DNA of 64,000 bases from a virus: positions 31,092 to 95,091 of IMG/VR virus record IMGVR_UViG_3300030090_003481; one strand, given 5' to 3'. Of the stretch, positions 18,024 through 30,100 are shown piece after piece. Every line of letters starts with the position of its first letter. Positions within the stretch are counted from its first letter, which is position 1. Below the pieces are notes generated by a model. The model was not told the origin of the DNA. It did not search any database and saw only the letters and a list, made by a program, of their open reading frames with translations. A program made the position numbers and the translations under genes.

Positions 18024-21000
18024 ATGAGTAGATATTATAAAACATCAAAGTCAGCACCTATAGTAGACTATGTACAAGAATATCCTTTTGAAGAGTTATT
18101 CAAAGCTACTAAATATAGAAATGAGCTGCAAGATACAAGAATAGATAAACTTAACCAAGCATATGATGATGTGCTTGGATTAAATTTTATACCTGGTACT
18201 ACAGATGCTAATGGGGTATATCAACCTAGTCCATCTGAATTATATGTAAAACAAAAAAGACAAGATGCCGAAGATTTAATAAATAAATATAGTAATGTAG
18301 ATCTAACTAAAAGTGCTTGGGGTAATATTAATAGAGATATTACAACAATAACTAATGATCCTAACCTTGCTGATATACAAACTAGTTATAATAACTATAT
18401 CAAAAACATAGCGCATCAACGTGAACTTGATAAAGCAGGTAGACTTCCACAAAATCCATGGGGAGTTTCAGGTGATCCTACAAAACAAATGTGGGATGTA
18501 CAAACTCAAGGAATATACCCATTTAATCCTGTAGCAGGATATGATGATCCATCAGTATTATTAGAAAGATATTATAAAGATATGAATGTTGATGAGCGAT
18601 TAGATCCTAGTACTGGTCTTATTCTTAAAGATGTTACTAAAGAAGATATTAGTAGAGTAGCTGCAGGTATGGATGAAACATTTATGAATACTCCTGCAGG
18701 TAAAGACGCTATAGCAGACTATAGAATGAATAATGATGGGGCTCCTAATATGACAGATACAGATATAGCTAGACAAATAATATATGACTATGGTCAAAAA
18801 TATTTAGGTAGAGATATTCAAGGAGGTACTAAAAGTAATACAAATAATAATACTAATAAAAATAATTCTAATACTACTGTATTAGATGATTTAGATCGTG
18901 CGTTTTTACCTGGTACAGCTTGGGCTACATCTAATGAAACTACTACAACTCCTGAGATAATGAATAAAATAGCTACTAATTTAGGAGACGGTATTTATAC
19001 TTTAGAGAGTGGTACAAAAGTATATCTTAATCCTGTACAAATAAAAAGAGATGGTAGTACAAATGATATTATATCTGCTCACAATATATCTATTGCAAAA
19101 AGTTTTATGGATACATATGGTGAAAAAATTAGAGAATTACAATTTGATTATGGTATTTGGGAAGATGGTGAATTTGTAGGATGGAGAAATTTAGGTGGTG
19201 ACTTAGATGCAATAAGAAAGCAACGTGGTATAGGAGAAGATTGGATGTCTGCTAGTGAAAGAAGCAGCTATAATAGTAAGGTAAGACAATGGAAAAAAAC
19301 ACTAAGAGATTTTGATAAAGATAATGATGGTAAAATCACTGAAGCAGATTATAATATACTGACAAATAACGGAAAGAATAGTAAATTTTCAAGTTTTGAA
19401 CAGTGGCAAACAAACCAACAGCTCATAATGAAAGATCCTGAGTGGTATAAAAATTGGGTAACAAGCGAAAATAAACAAAAAGCATCACCAGGCGGTGTTT
19501 GGAATGTTATATCTAAAACTGAAATTGAAGACAGAGATCGACTACAAAATGAAATAGATGTAGCAGTTGCAGATTATGTTACTAAGTATGGTGTAGATGT
19601 AATGAATCCTGAGTTACAAGAAATGCTTAAAAACTATCAAGCAGGTACTGCAAAAGATATGGAAGATTTAGATCTTGATAAAGACGATATGCATGCTTTA
19701 ATGGCTGTAGAGCTAAGTGAGTTAGCAGGATCTGGAGGAGTATGGATGCATATACCTAATGCGCCTACTAAAACTATGGTTATAGGCCAAGAAGGTGGTA
19801 TGCCTGTTACTGGTAAATTTGTACAAGGTAATATGCTATTTACTGAAGGACAATTAGATGAATATTTCCAAAGAAAAGGATATGACCAAGCTAGTGATTG
19901 GTTTGGTGATTGGGATGATGAATTTGTTGGTGAAAATAGTAGATATAATATGTTTAGTGTGTATACCCCATCACCTGCTAGTGAACTATATATAGACAAA
20001 GATAATAATGGAGAAGCTGATGTTAATTATTTCCAATTAAATGGCGCATGGAGACAAGTGAATGATGATTGGGCAGTAGCAAATAATATTAACGAAGGTT
20101 TCTATGGTACAGGTAAGGCTGGTAATCAAGAAAGATTATTACAACAAGAATTATATAACCAAACAAGAAATGAAAATAGAAATGATGCAATTTTTGGTCA
20201 AGCTATATTCCAAAACCAAACACGTAACTTTATAAATGCTAAACGATTGTATTCTGATAATATGCCATCTGGTACAGTAAATCATAGAAAGAAAATAGCT
20301 AATAATATAAATGACTTTATAGAATCTGAAATTAATTCAGGTGATGCTGATAGAATAGATGCTGCAAATAGACTAGAAACATATTTAGTTGATAATGATT
20401 TATGGCAAGATGGATACTCAACTAATGGTACTTTTGGAACTGGTAGCTTTAAGAAAAAACGTATCTATGATACTGATGAAATACCAGAAGGAACAATGCC
20501 TTGGGAGTATGAAGACAACAAAGATGCTATGTTAGGGGCTCAATTTGTAGATTTATTTAATACACCTATTGATTCTGAAGAAAAAAGAAATCTGATATAT
20601 GAGCACATAGCTCCTTGGGGAGGCGGAGGCTCTTATAATGGAGTACAGTATATTAAAGATAATAAGTTTATAAATACAGAAGCGTCTATTAATGCTTATA
20701 AAACAGTAGCATCAAAAAGAGCTGAAGGTCTTGGATTAAATAAAGTATCTGAAGATTTATATAGTGACTTAAGATTCCTTGAAAGTGTATATGCTCCATA
20801 TGTAACTAATACTACAAAAGCGGTAATGGTTAGTATTAATGATATTGCTAAAAGTTTAGGTGAAGAATTTGTTATAACTGGGTTATATAGAACTCCAGAA
20901 TATAATAAGACTGTAGGCGGTCAACATGGTTCTACACATACAAAAGGTATGGGTATTGATGTGAGGTTAAATGAAAAATTTAGCGATTGGTTAAACACAA

Positions 21001-21128
21001 GTCCAGCGGCTAAGAAAACAAAAGATACTAGTCTAGGTCCAAAATATACAGTATATTCTATGACAGGTCAACCTATATTTACAGTTCTAGTAGAAGACGA
21101 TCATTTCCATATTGAAAGTTTTAAATAA
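18024..21128 (+). CDS. Virion-associated cargo protein with EF-hand-like loop and C-terminal M15 peptidase domain
   Basis: A 1034-residue protein. The last 100 residues hold the M15 (VanY/endolysin-like) zinc peptidase pattern: an ITGLYRTPEYN strand, H-x-x-G-x-x-x-D in STHTKGMGIDVRL, and DDHFHIE. This domain would cut peptidoglycan cross-bridges so that the tail contents can pass. Residues about 428-440 (DFDKDNDGKITEADY) match an EF-hand/dockerin calcium loop, and IDKDNNGEADVNYF further on is a second, weaker one. The rest is helical and Asn-rich. It lies among the cargo genes, so I infer that it is packaged and acts at entry, unlike the free lysin at 59940. Confidence 0.8.
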   Translation: MSRYYKTSKSAPIVDYVQEYPFEELFKATKYRNELQDTRIDKLNQAYDDVLGLNFIPGTTDANGVYQPSPSELYVKQKRQDAEDLINKYSNVDLTKSAWGNINRDITTITNDPNLADIQTSYNNYIKNIAHQRELDKAGRLPQNPWGVSGDPTKQMWDVQTQGIYPFNPVAGYDDPSVLLERYYKDMNVDERLDPSTGLILKDVTKEDISRVAAGMDETFMNTPAGKDAIADYRMNNDGAPNMTDTDIARQIIYDYGQKYLGRDIQGGTKSNTNNNTNKNNSNTTVLDDLDRAFLPGTAWATSNETTTTPEIMNKIATNLGDGIYTLESGTKVYLNPVQIKRDGSTNDIISAHNISIAKSFMDTYGEKIRELQFDYGIWEDGEFVGWRNLGGDLDAIRKQRGIGEDWMSASERSSYNSKVRQWKKTLRDFDKDNDGKITEADYNILTNNGKNSKFSSFEQWQTNQQLIMKDPEWYKNWVTSENKQKASPGGVWNVISKTEIEDRDRLQNEIDVAVADYVTKYGVDVMNPELQEMLKNYQAGTAKDMEDLDLDKDDMHALMAVELSELAGSGGVWMHIPNAPTKTMVIGQEGGMPVTGKFVQGNMLFTEGQLDEYFQRKGYDQASDWFGDWDDEFVGENSRYNMFSVYTPSPASELYIDKDNNGEADVNYFQLNGAWRQVNDDWAVANNINEGFYGTGKAGNQERLLQQELYNQTRNENRNDAIFGQAIFQNQTRNFINAKRLYSDNMPSGTVNHRKKIANNINDFIESEINSGDADRIDAANRLETYLVDNDLWQDGYSTNGTFGTGSFKKKRIYDTDEIPEGTMPWEYEDNKDAMLGAQFVDLFNTPIDSEEKRNLIYEHIAPWGGGGSYNGVQYIKDNKFINTEASINAYKTVASKRAEGLGLNKVSEDLYSDLRFLESVYAPYVTNTTKAVMVSINDIAKSLGEEFVITGLYRTPEYNKTVGGQHGSTHTKGMGIDVRLNEKFSDWLNTSPAAKKTKDTSLGPKYTVYSMTGQPIFTVLVEDDHFHIESFK

Positions 21129-21136
21129 AAAGTATT

Positions 21137-24100
21137 ATGAGTAACGGTGACGAAAACACTAACAAACCTATAGATTTATATAATGTACAATTTGAAGATC
21201 CTACAATAACTGAGCAAGATGATCTTCAAGATTTATTACAAAGTCTACAACCTCCAGGATTTACGGCTCCTATAATCAATGATTATAAGCCTAAAATACA
21301 ATTAACAGAATCTTTATTAAGACAAAGAAGAACTAATGCAATTGATACTGCTCCAAGAATTACTGAAGCTTTTCCTGGATTTAGTGTAGAACCTGAGTAT
21401 GTTGAAAATAATTTACAAAGCGATAGTAAAAACTGGTGGAATACTTTATATGCACAAATAGATCAAATACAATTATCTAAATATAAAGGTAGAAAGTTAA
21501 TGCACCAAACTCGTATTGATGAGCTTAAACAAGAATTAGATACTAATCCTGAATTAAGTCCTGAAGATATAGAAGTATATACAAGAGAAATAAAAAAGCT
21601 AGAATCTGAGATACAAGATATTGAAATCGATATTGCAGAAGAAGAAGATGAATTATCTAGAAATCCTATTTCAGATTATTACAAAGAAGCTACAGCTGCA
21701 CAACAACAAGAAGAAGCAAGTAATTGGTGGTCTTATTTAGGTAGTGGAGAAGCAGCGCAAGATATAGGAGGATCTATGTCTGAAGCTATGTCTATGGCAA
21801 AAGCTATTGTTGGTCCACAACTTATTAAAAATGTAGGAATGAGATTAGCTGCTGCATGGGCAGGTACTAATGTAGCAAATGTTAATCCTTGGGTAGCTGC
21901 AGGTACTACAATTGCTGGTATAGGTTATGGATTATATGAAACCTGGAATATGCGAGATGCTGAATCTAATGCAGAAGCGTGGGATGCATATGAAACTAGA
22001 GTAAAAGAAGATATAGCTCTTTGGGAATCTAGAAATAGATCAAAAGCGCCTAAAGAATTAATAGAAGTAATTAAAAAAAGAGCTGCTAAAGGTGTAAGAG
22101 AAGTGTACCAACAAAACATGTTATTAGGTTTTGGTGATGTAGCTCAGGTAGGAGCAGGTATTTTCATGCCATGGGGTAAATTAACACGTAATTTATTAGG
22201 TACTAGTAGAGCATCTAAAGTACTTGGTTACGGAGTAGGTATGAGCTTTCAAGGTGGTATAGAAGGTATGGAAGAAGGATACCAGTTTTTAACTAAACAA
22301 GATTATTTAGAAGGTACATATGATAAAGGAAGTTCAGGAGGTACTTATGGTTTTGGATCAACGTTTGATGTTGGATTTTTAGATAGAGTATCAAGAGGTT
22401 TTAGTTTAGGTTTAGAAACAGGTCAAGCTATGATGGGTATGCTTAGCGGAGATTATGTAGGAGGCAGAACAAACAATCCAGAATTTAGAAATTCTGTAAG
22501 AGCAGGAGCTATATTAGGTGCTGGTATGGGTGCCACTATAGAGCTAGGACAAAATATATTTACTAAAGGATATAAAGAAGGACTTAACACTGTATATAAT
22601 AAAGCTAATAAAAAACATATAAATGATGTTATAGATAGTTATGGTAGAGAAGAACAAGTTCTTTATAGAGCAGGTAGTTATTATGATATGTTTTCAAAAG
22701 GTAAAACTGTAGAAGATATTACAAAAATAATAAATAAATTACCTGAAGATAACTTTATTCAGCTTACAAAAGATGAAGCTTTAGCAGATCTTAATGTAAT
22801 GAGAGGTATCTACGATAAATTACAACAACCTGGATATAAAAATTTATCAGCAGATGAAAAGAAAGTAGTTATGGCTACTATGATGAAGTCTAAAGATAAA
22901 GCTAAAATTGCTAGAAATATAGCAGCAGAAACAGAAAATACTATACAATCTATTTATGAAGCAGACTCAGGTATTGAAAGAAGGGACGGCTTTAAAGAAA
23001 TGAATAGAGTAAAAAACAGTTTAAAAGCTGTTGATAAAGCTATAACAGATATTAATAGTATATTAAAAGATAAAAATAAAGCAGTTAACCCAAAGAAAGT
23101 TAACGAAAGAGTACTTAGAGATACTCTAGAACAACTTGAAAATAAAAGAAAAGAATTATTAGGTAAAGTTGATGAAGCAATAGAAACATATGGAGGATAC
23201 TCTGAAGCATCTTTTAGCCAAGATGATAAATTAGTAGATTTAGAAAGTAAAAAAATAATTGCAGAGTTAGAAGCTGAGAGACATAATAATTATTATCTTG
23301 AGATGGAAAAACTTGATGGTGAAAATATTAAATATTTTGAACCATATGCTGAAGAGCTTAAGTCTTTTGTTGAAAACAAAAAAGAAGGCCAAAAGAAAGC
23401 AGCTAAAGCAGAAGAAGTTAAACAAAAGATAAAAGATCCTGATGGGGATATAAATGAAAATGATTTAGTATACTATAAAGGAAATGAAGGAACTGTATTA
23501 AAACGTAATTCTGATGGTACTCTTGATGTAAAAATAAAGTCTACAGGTATAACAGAAAAAATACCTGAAGACCAACTTGATAAATTAGAAACATTTGAAG
23601 GTGTTAAAGATAAATTATCAGAGACTAGAAAAAAGATAGAAGCTGGTGGATTATATGCTGACCAAGACCTTAATGAAGAAGGCGCTATAATACCAGATGA
23701 TATATTAGATGAAACTCTTAGCTTAGCTGAAGTATTAGAAGGAGAACATAAAGGACGTAATGAAGGGTCTAATAGACAAGGTACTGTTGTAGGTAGTCAT
23801 AAAAATGCTCAAATAAAAGGAACTAATCCAGATAATTTAGAAAACACAGGAGATGAAATAACTGCTGAACAAGCACAAAGAGATGCTAAAGAAGATGATA
23901 TTAGATTAAAAAAAGAACCAAGACCTAGATTTGTATTTTTAAGAAGAGTATCAGGAACTAGTTCTTATGCATCAATGGAACCACAAACTTCTTATTTTTT
24001 ATCTCAAACTCCTGAGAAAGAAATTATAGAAAACCATGATGTAATATACAGAATAAATTCTGCTGGATTTAGCCAAAGATTAATAGATAATCTTGGAGAA

Positions 24101-27100
24101 GGTGTAGTAAATTTATTTAAAAATCCTAAACCTATAACTCCAGGAATAGCAAAAGAATTAAATACTAATGTAGAAGATCTTACAAAAAAATTAATTAGTT
24201 TGCCAATAGAAATGGTGCTAGTTAATAAAAAAACTGGACAAATAGTAAAATCTAGAACAGAAGAAAGAGCTAAAGAACGTGAGGTAAGAGGTGTGTTGTA
24301 TGATAATGCAATGATAGCAGAAACTAAAAACAACCTAATTAAATTAAAAACACAAATATATAATATACTAGCACTTAATCAAACTCCTATAGGTAGTATA
24401 GAAGATATATATGGTTATCAAAGAATTAAATATGGAGAAGAACAAAATGATCCAAGACAAGTATTTGGTGATACATTAGGTAGAGTTGCTATTGGAGATA
24501 AGAATGAACAAGCACTACGTGAAAATAAAACTAGTAGTGAATATATACATCCTCATTTTAAATGGCAAGATAAATTTAATGGTTGGGTATTTTTAGAAAT
24601 AAATAGACCTAACAGTGTTACTCCTGTTAAAGCAAATAATAGAAATATAAATACACAAGAAGCTAAAGTTATATTAAATATATATAAATCTTTTCTTAGT
24701 AAAAAGGCTAGTCCTAAAACTCCTTATGCTAATTCAGGATTGACTTATGGGCAAATGTTAAATCTATTAGTATATGAAGGACCAGGTGCTAGTACATCTA
24801 AAATAGATAATAAATTATATGTCGACCTTACTAACAAACGTATACATTATGGTAGTAATAAAACAGGTAAAGGTAAGTTAACACCACAAGAAGAAGAGGC
24901 TTTTATAAATCATATAAAACAACATAAAAAACGTAGGATTGATCTACAATACACAAATAGAAGTATATTTTCTGGAGAGCTTGAGGCGCTAGAAAAAATA
25001 AATTTCTTAGGAACTGAGATTGAGAAAGGAAAAAATGATGATTATAATACAATCTTAATGGACCAAGGAGTTATAACTGTTAATACAGATATACAAACTA
25101 ATCCTTTTATGGATCCTAATATATTTTTAAGTAATGAAGTAAATGCTAAAGAGAAACCTCAAGTAATAAAAAAAGAAACTGAAACTACATTATCTAAACA
25201 AGATCAAGCTTTAGTAAATTGGCTATCAACATCAGAAGGTAGTTTAGATAATCAAACTGCTGCAGAGTCTGCAACAAAACTTGGTATAAAATTTACTCAA
25301 GCTAGAGATCAAGCTAGAAATGCTGGTAAAACTCGGGAAGAGATAGAACAATTTATGAAAGAAAATCTTGGACAAGAAATGTGGGCAGCTGCTGCTATAG
25401 GACTTAGAGCTGCTGAATTAGCTCCAAGATTAGAACAATTGTATAAAAAGTTTGGAAAAGATATAATTAAACTGAAAGATACTACAAAAAAATTAGATTT
25501 TGGTAATGAGGATATGGGTATGTTTTCTGAGGTTACACCAGAAACTTTAGGTAGCCCTATTATAGATGAAGCAGAAGCTAGAGCGTATTGGGAAAAAAGA
25601 ACAGATTTTCCTTTAGAATTTATAGATGATTTTATATCTATAGGAAATGAATTAGGTTCTTATGCTCAAGGTATGTTCCAAGCAACAGGTGTTAAATTAT
25701 CTAGACAAGCGGCAACAGGTGTAGAATACCATGAATTATATCATGCTATTGAAGAAACTATGTTAACTAATGAAGAGATTCAAGAGTTAAATAACGAGAC
25801 TATGAAGATAGTAGGATTACCTAGTGTTGCAGATTTATATAAATATAAAACAAGATGGGGTAATAAAATTAGTACTAAAGCTGTTAATGAATTAGGTTTT
25901 AAAACTAAAGATGATTACTATAGACATTTATATTTATCAGAGCATAGAGCAAATAATTATCAAAACTATGCAGCATCAGACGGTAAAACTAGATTTGGTA
26001 AGAAAGAAACTAATTTCTTTAAAAGATTATGGAACTGGATTAAAGGATTATTTGGCAAGCCTAAAACAACAGTTGATTCTTTATTTAAAAATATTCATGA
26101 AGGTTATTATAAAGGTAAAAATCCTAGACCAGAAAGAATGAAAGCTCTATCTGAAGCTGGAATAATATCTTATTCTGAAATAGCTGAAAGAGTATTTAAT
26201 GAAGATCAAATTGGTGATATAAGTTTATCTTTACTTAGACATGCAGTTGATAACTCAGGGGGTATTAGAACTTTACTTGAGAAAGATGAAATAATTGTTG
26301 ATATAGAAAATACATTTAATAATATTAAAGAACAAATAGCAAAAGACCCGAGTAAGCAATGGTTAAATAAAATTGTAGATCACGAAGAGTTCTTTAAAAA
26401 CGAACTAAGAAGCCATTTATTATTTATTAATGGTAAAGATACTACTGTAGAAACTGAGGTTGAAAATGCTATTGATGAGAATAATACAGAAATACTAGAA
26501 GCAACAAGACCTGCTTATGAAATATCTAATAGAGATAAAGCTAGGCCTGCTATAAAATTATTAGTATTACTTACACCAGAACTAAACTCTCTTAAATTAA
26601 AAGAAGGTAGTTATGATGTTAAGATTAGCCCATATACTAATTTAGTAAAACCTGCAGATGGTAATAATTTATTTTCTATACTAGAAAACGAACTATCTGA
26701 TATAGTTAGTGACTATATAGGTGATGAATTTGTTACTTCAGAAAAACAAATGCTAGATAAATTAAAAAAATTAGAATCTACAGATCCTAGTTTTAGATAT
26801 ATCTATGATGCTATTAATAAAATACCAGGATTAAAAACTAAATTCCATGCTGCATTTAATTTAAGATCTATGAATTTCTTAAATGCAAATCACAGAGGAA
26901 AGCCTGGCGCAGTTAAATTTAATTTATATGATCCAGGAGAATTTTCTAGAAGGTCTAAAGTAGTAAACCAATGGTTAGAGAATTTCCAAGATTTAAATTT
27001 ATTTGAAACTAAAGAAGGTGAGATAGTTGGAAACAAAGAAAATATAACACCTATTCTAACTGAATGGAAAACATTAAAAAACAACAGGCCGAATAATCCA

Positions 27101-30100
27101 GGGCTTAAGGCAAGATTTATAGCAAATAACAGTATATTAACAGATAGTTTAGGTAAAGAAATATCAGATATATTAGCTAAAGTAGGTATAAATACATCTA
27201 CAAAAGAATTACGAGATGCTTATCAATCTTTAAATGGTAAAGATAATTTACAAAAATTTATGAGACTTGTATCAGGTATCAATAAATTATTTTTAGGGTC
27301 AGGATACTCTCTACAAAAAATGGGAGAAGGTAAAAGTATTGACTTTAATGATAATAACTTTTTTAAAGATGAAAAAATAATAAGAACGTTAGCTAATTCT
27401 ACAGCTAAGTATTTAAATCATTACGGAGAATCTGTTATACGTACAGCAAATAATAAATCACATTGGCTATTTGCTCCTTATAACTATATGACAAATATAG
27501 CTAGGATAGTAAAAAATGGTAGTTTAAATAATAATAAACATGTAAATGATTTACTAGCTTCTCCTTTTAATAGAACATCAAGATATTTAAATAGTCTAAA
27601 ACAAAGCGAAGATACCAGAGTAGAACTAGAAGTTAAAACTATGGGCGCATTAAGAGGAGGAGAAACTATAGGACAATCATTTAAAAATTTAAAAAAGATT
27701 GATGAAGTAGCTATGAGAATGGCTCTTGAATTAAATGGTTATAGTTTACCTATGACATATGCAAGTAAATCTGTATTTCAGTTTTTTAAAGGATTACCTA
27801 AAATAGATTTAGGAGCAGGTTTTCATTGGGAAAATGATGCTATTAGATTTTCTGATGGTATCAAAGGTATGTTTGCAGATAAAGTATTAGCAGAGTATAA
27901 TAGAATGTCACAAGTTGCTGGTCATATTGCAGGAGGATTAGCAGTAAAAGATATGATTGTTGATTATCATTATAGTATAGATAAACAAGGCAAAAAAGAT
28001 TTTAGTAAAGCTAAAGGATTACAATTTTTAAATTTTCCTACATTAAACATAGACCAAAAACTAGCGCCTTTATTCTTTAAAAACGATGGTACACTTGTAG
28101 AAACATTAGATAAAGATACAGCTACTAAACTATATCCTTATATAGAAAAAGTGTTAGAAGAAAGAGTAAAAGAACAATATCTAGAATCTGTAAAAATAGG
28201 ATTAATAAAAAGAGATAATGATATACTTATAAATAAAGGTATTGATTTAAATATAATAAAAAAATACGAAAAAAAGTATTCTGAAACAAGAACACAAGCT
28301 ATAAAAAGAGCAATTGCTGAGTATACTATAAATAGTATGATGAATAATCTTGAGATGCAGCATATGTTTTTAGGTGATCCTGCATTTTATAAAGGTACAA
28401 GTATAGAAAAAAGACCTCCTTCTTTATTAGCTACAGGAGATTTAATTGGAGAAATTAAAGATGAATATGGTAATATAAAAACTCATTATACAGCTGCAGT
28501 AATTAATGATATTATTAAAAATTCTGATATACATCCACAATTAGGTAGAATTACAAGTAGTGATGGAAATGCTTATATAACAGCACAACATTATAAAGAT
28601 ATTGTAACAGGATTAGAAGGTTGGAGTAAGGACAAAGAAGAAGCTCACCAAAGATTAATCAGGGGAACTGCAAAAGAAAAAGATATAGAATTGATAATAG
28701 CACAGCCTATTAAAGGAATGCATTATCAGTTAAGAAATACAAAAGGAATGTCTATACCTACATATCTTAAATACTCACAAGTACCATTGTATCCACATTT
28801 TACAGAAGGTACTAAACTAGATGAGTTAAGAGTAGCTATGGAAGATAATACAAATCCAATAGATGTTATAGTACATATGTCTGCTGTAAAAGCAGGAGCA
28901 CAAAATCCTATTAATATATTAGATGAGCAAGGTAATATAAAAGACCCTAATCTTTTGAGCCAAGAGTTAACTCCAATGAGATTAGAATTTAGACATTGGA
29001 AATTACAACAAAAAAGCCCAGTAAAAAAAGGTGATCAGTTAATCGGATCACAACCTAAAAAACAAATTGTAGGGGCTCTTGAGGTTTTAAATCCTGATAA
29101 ACCTAGACATAGAGAAATAGCTAAAGAATTAAATGATATATATGCAGCACAATCTAATAAACAAACAGAAGAATTAAAAAAGAAATATGGTATAGATTTA
29201 ATTAATGAGGGTGTTAATGATAATAATTATATGTATAGTAATCTAAATAAATTATCTGATGATATTAAAGATAATATGTCTAGAACTACAAATATATCAC
29301 GTCATTTAAGAAAGCATTTAGATGTAGTCGATAATGATTTTGTAAATGAATTGTCTGCTAGCCCAATAAGACGTAAAGTACAACAGATAGTAGCATCAAT
29401 GTATACAAAAGCAGCTGTTAAAGTTAAGGGTCCAGGTGGAGGTAAGATTTTAATTAATGCTAGTTTATACGAACCTGTCACTAAATTTAGCGAGCTAAGC
29501 CCTATAGAACAAGATATGTTGAGAAAGAGCGCTTTTGTAAATCCTGAAGAATTAAAACCTACATATATAAAAAATGGTAAAGTAATACCAGGACATGTTT
29601 GGTTGCCACATTGGATGGGTAAAATTATACCAAGCGGTAAATTATCTATGAATGAAGTTAAACAATACTTAACAGATCCTAGATTGCGTAAGTTAATTAG
29701 TTATAGAATACCAACACAATTCCTATCTTCTATTGATCAGAATGAAGTTGTAGGATTTTTACCACAATCTATGGGTAATTCTGTAATTGCTTATAATGAA
29801 ATGGTACCTAAAACAGGACATGATTTTGATTTTGATAAGCTATATACTATACTACCTTATTTCACATATAATAAAAAAACAAAAGAAATTGAATACATAG
29901 AATTTGATAAGTCTAAGCCAGCTGGCGAGCAGAGTAAAAAAGCGTTACATAATAGAATGATAGAATTATATACAGAGATTTTATCAGATGTTGATGTACA
30001 TAAAAGATCTATGAAACCAATTGAAACACTAGATGATAGATATTTTGCTGCTAGAATTAGAGCCAAAGAAAATATTTCTAGATTATCTCAAGGAGATAAA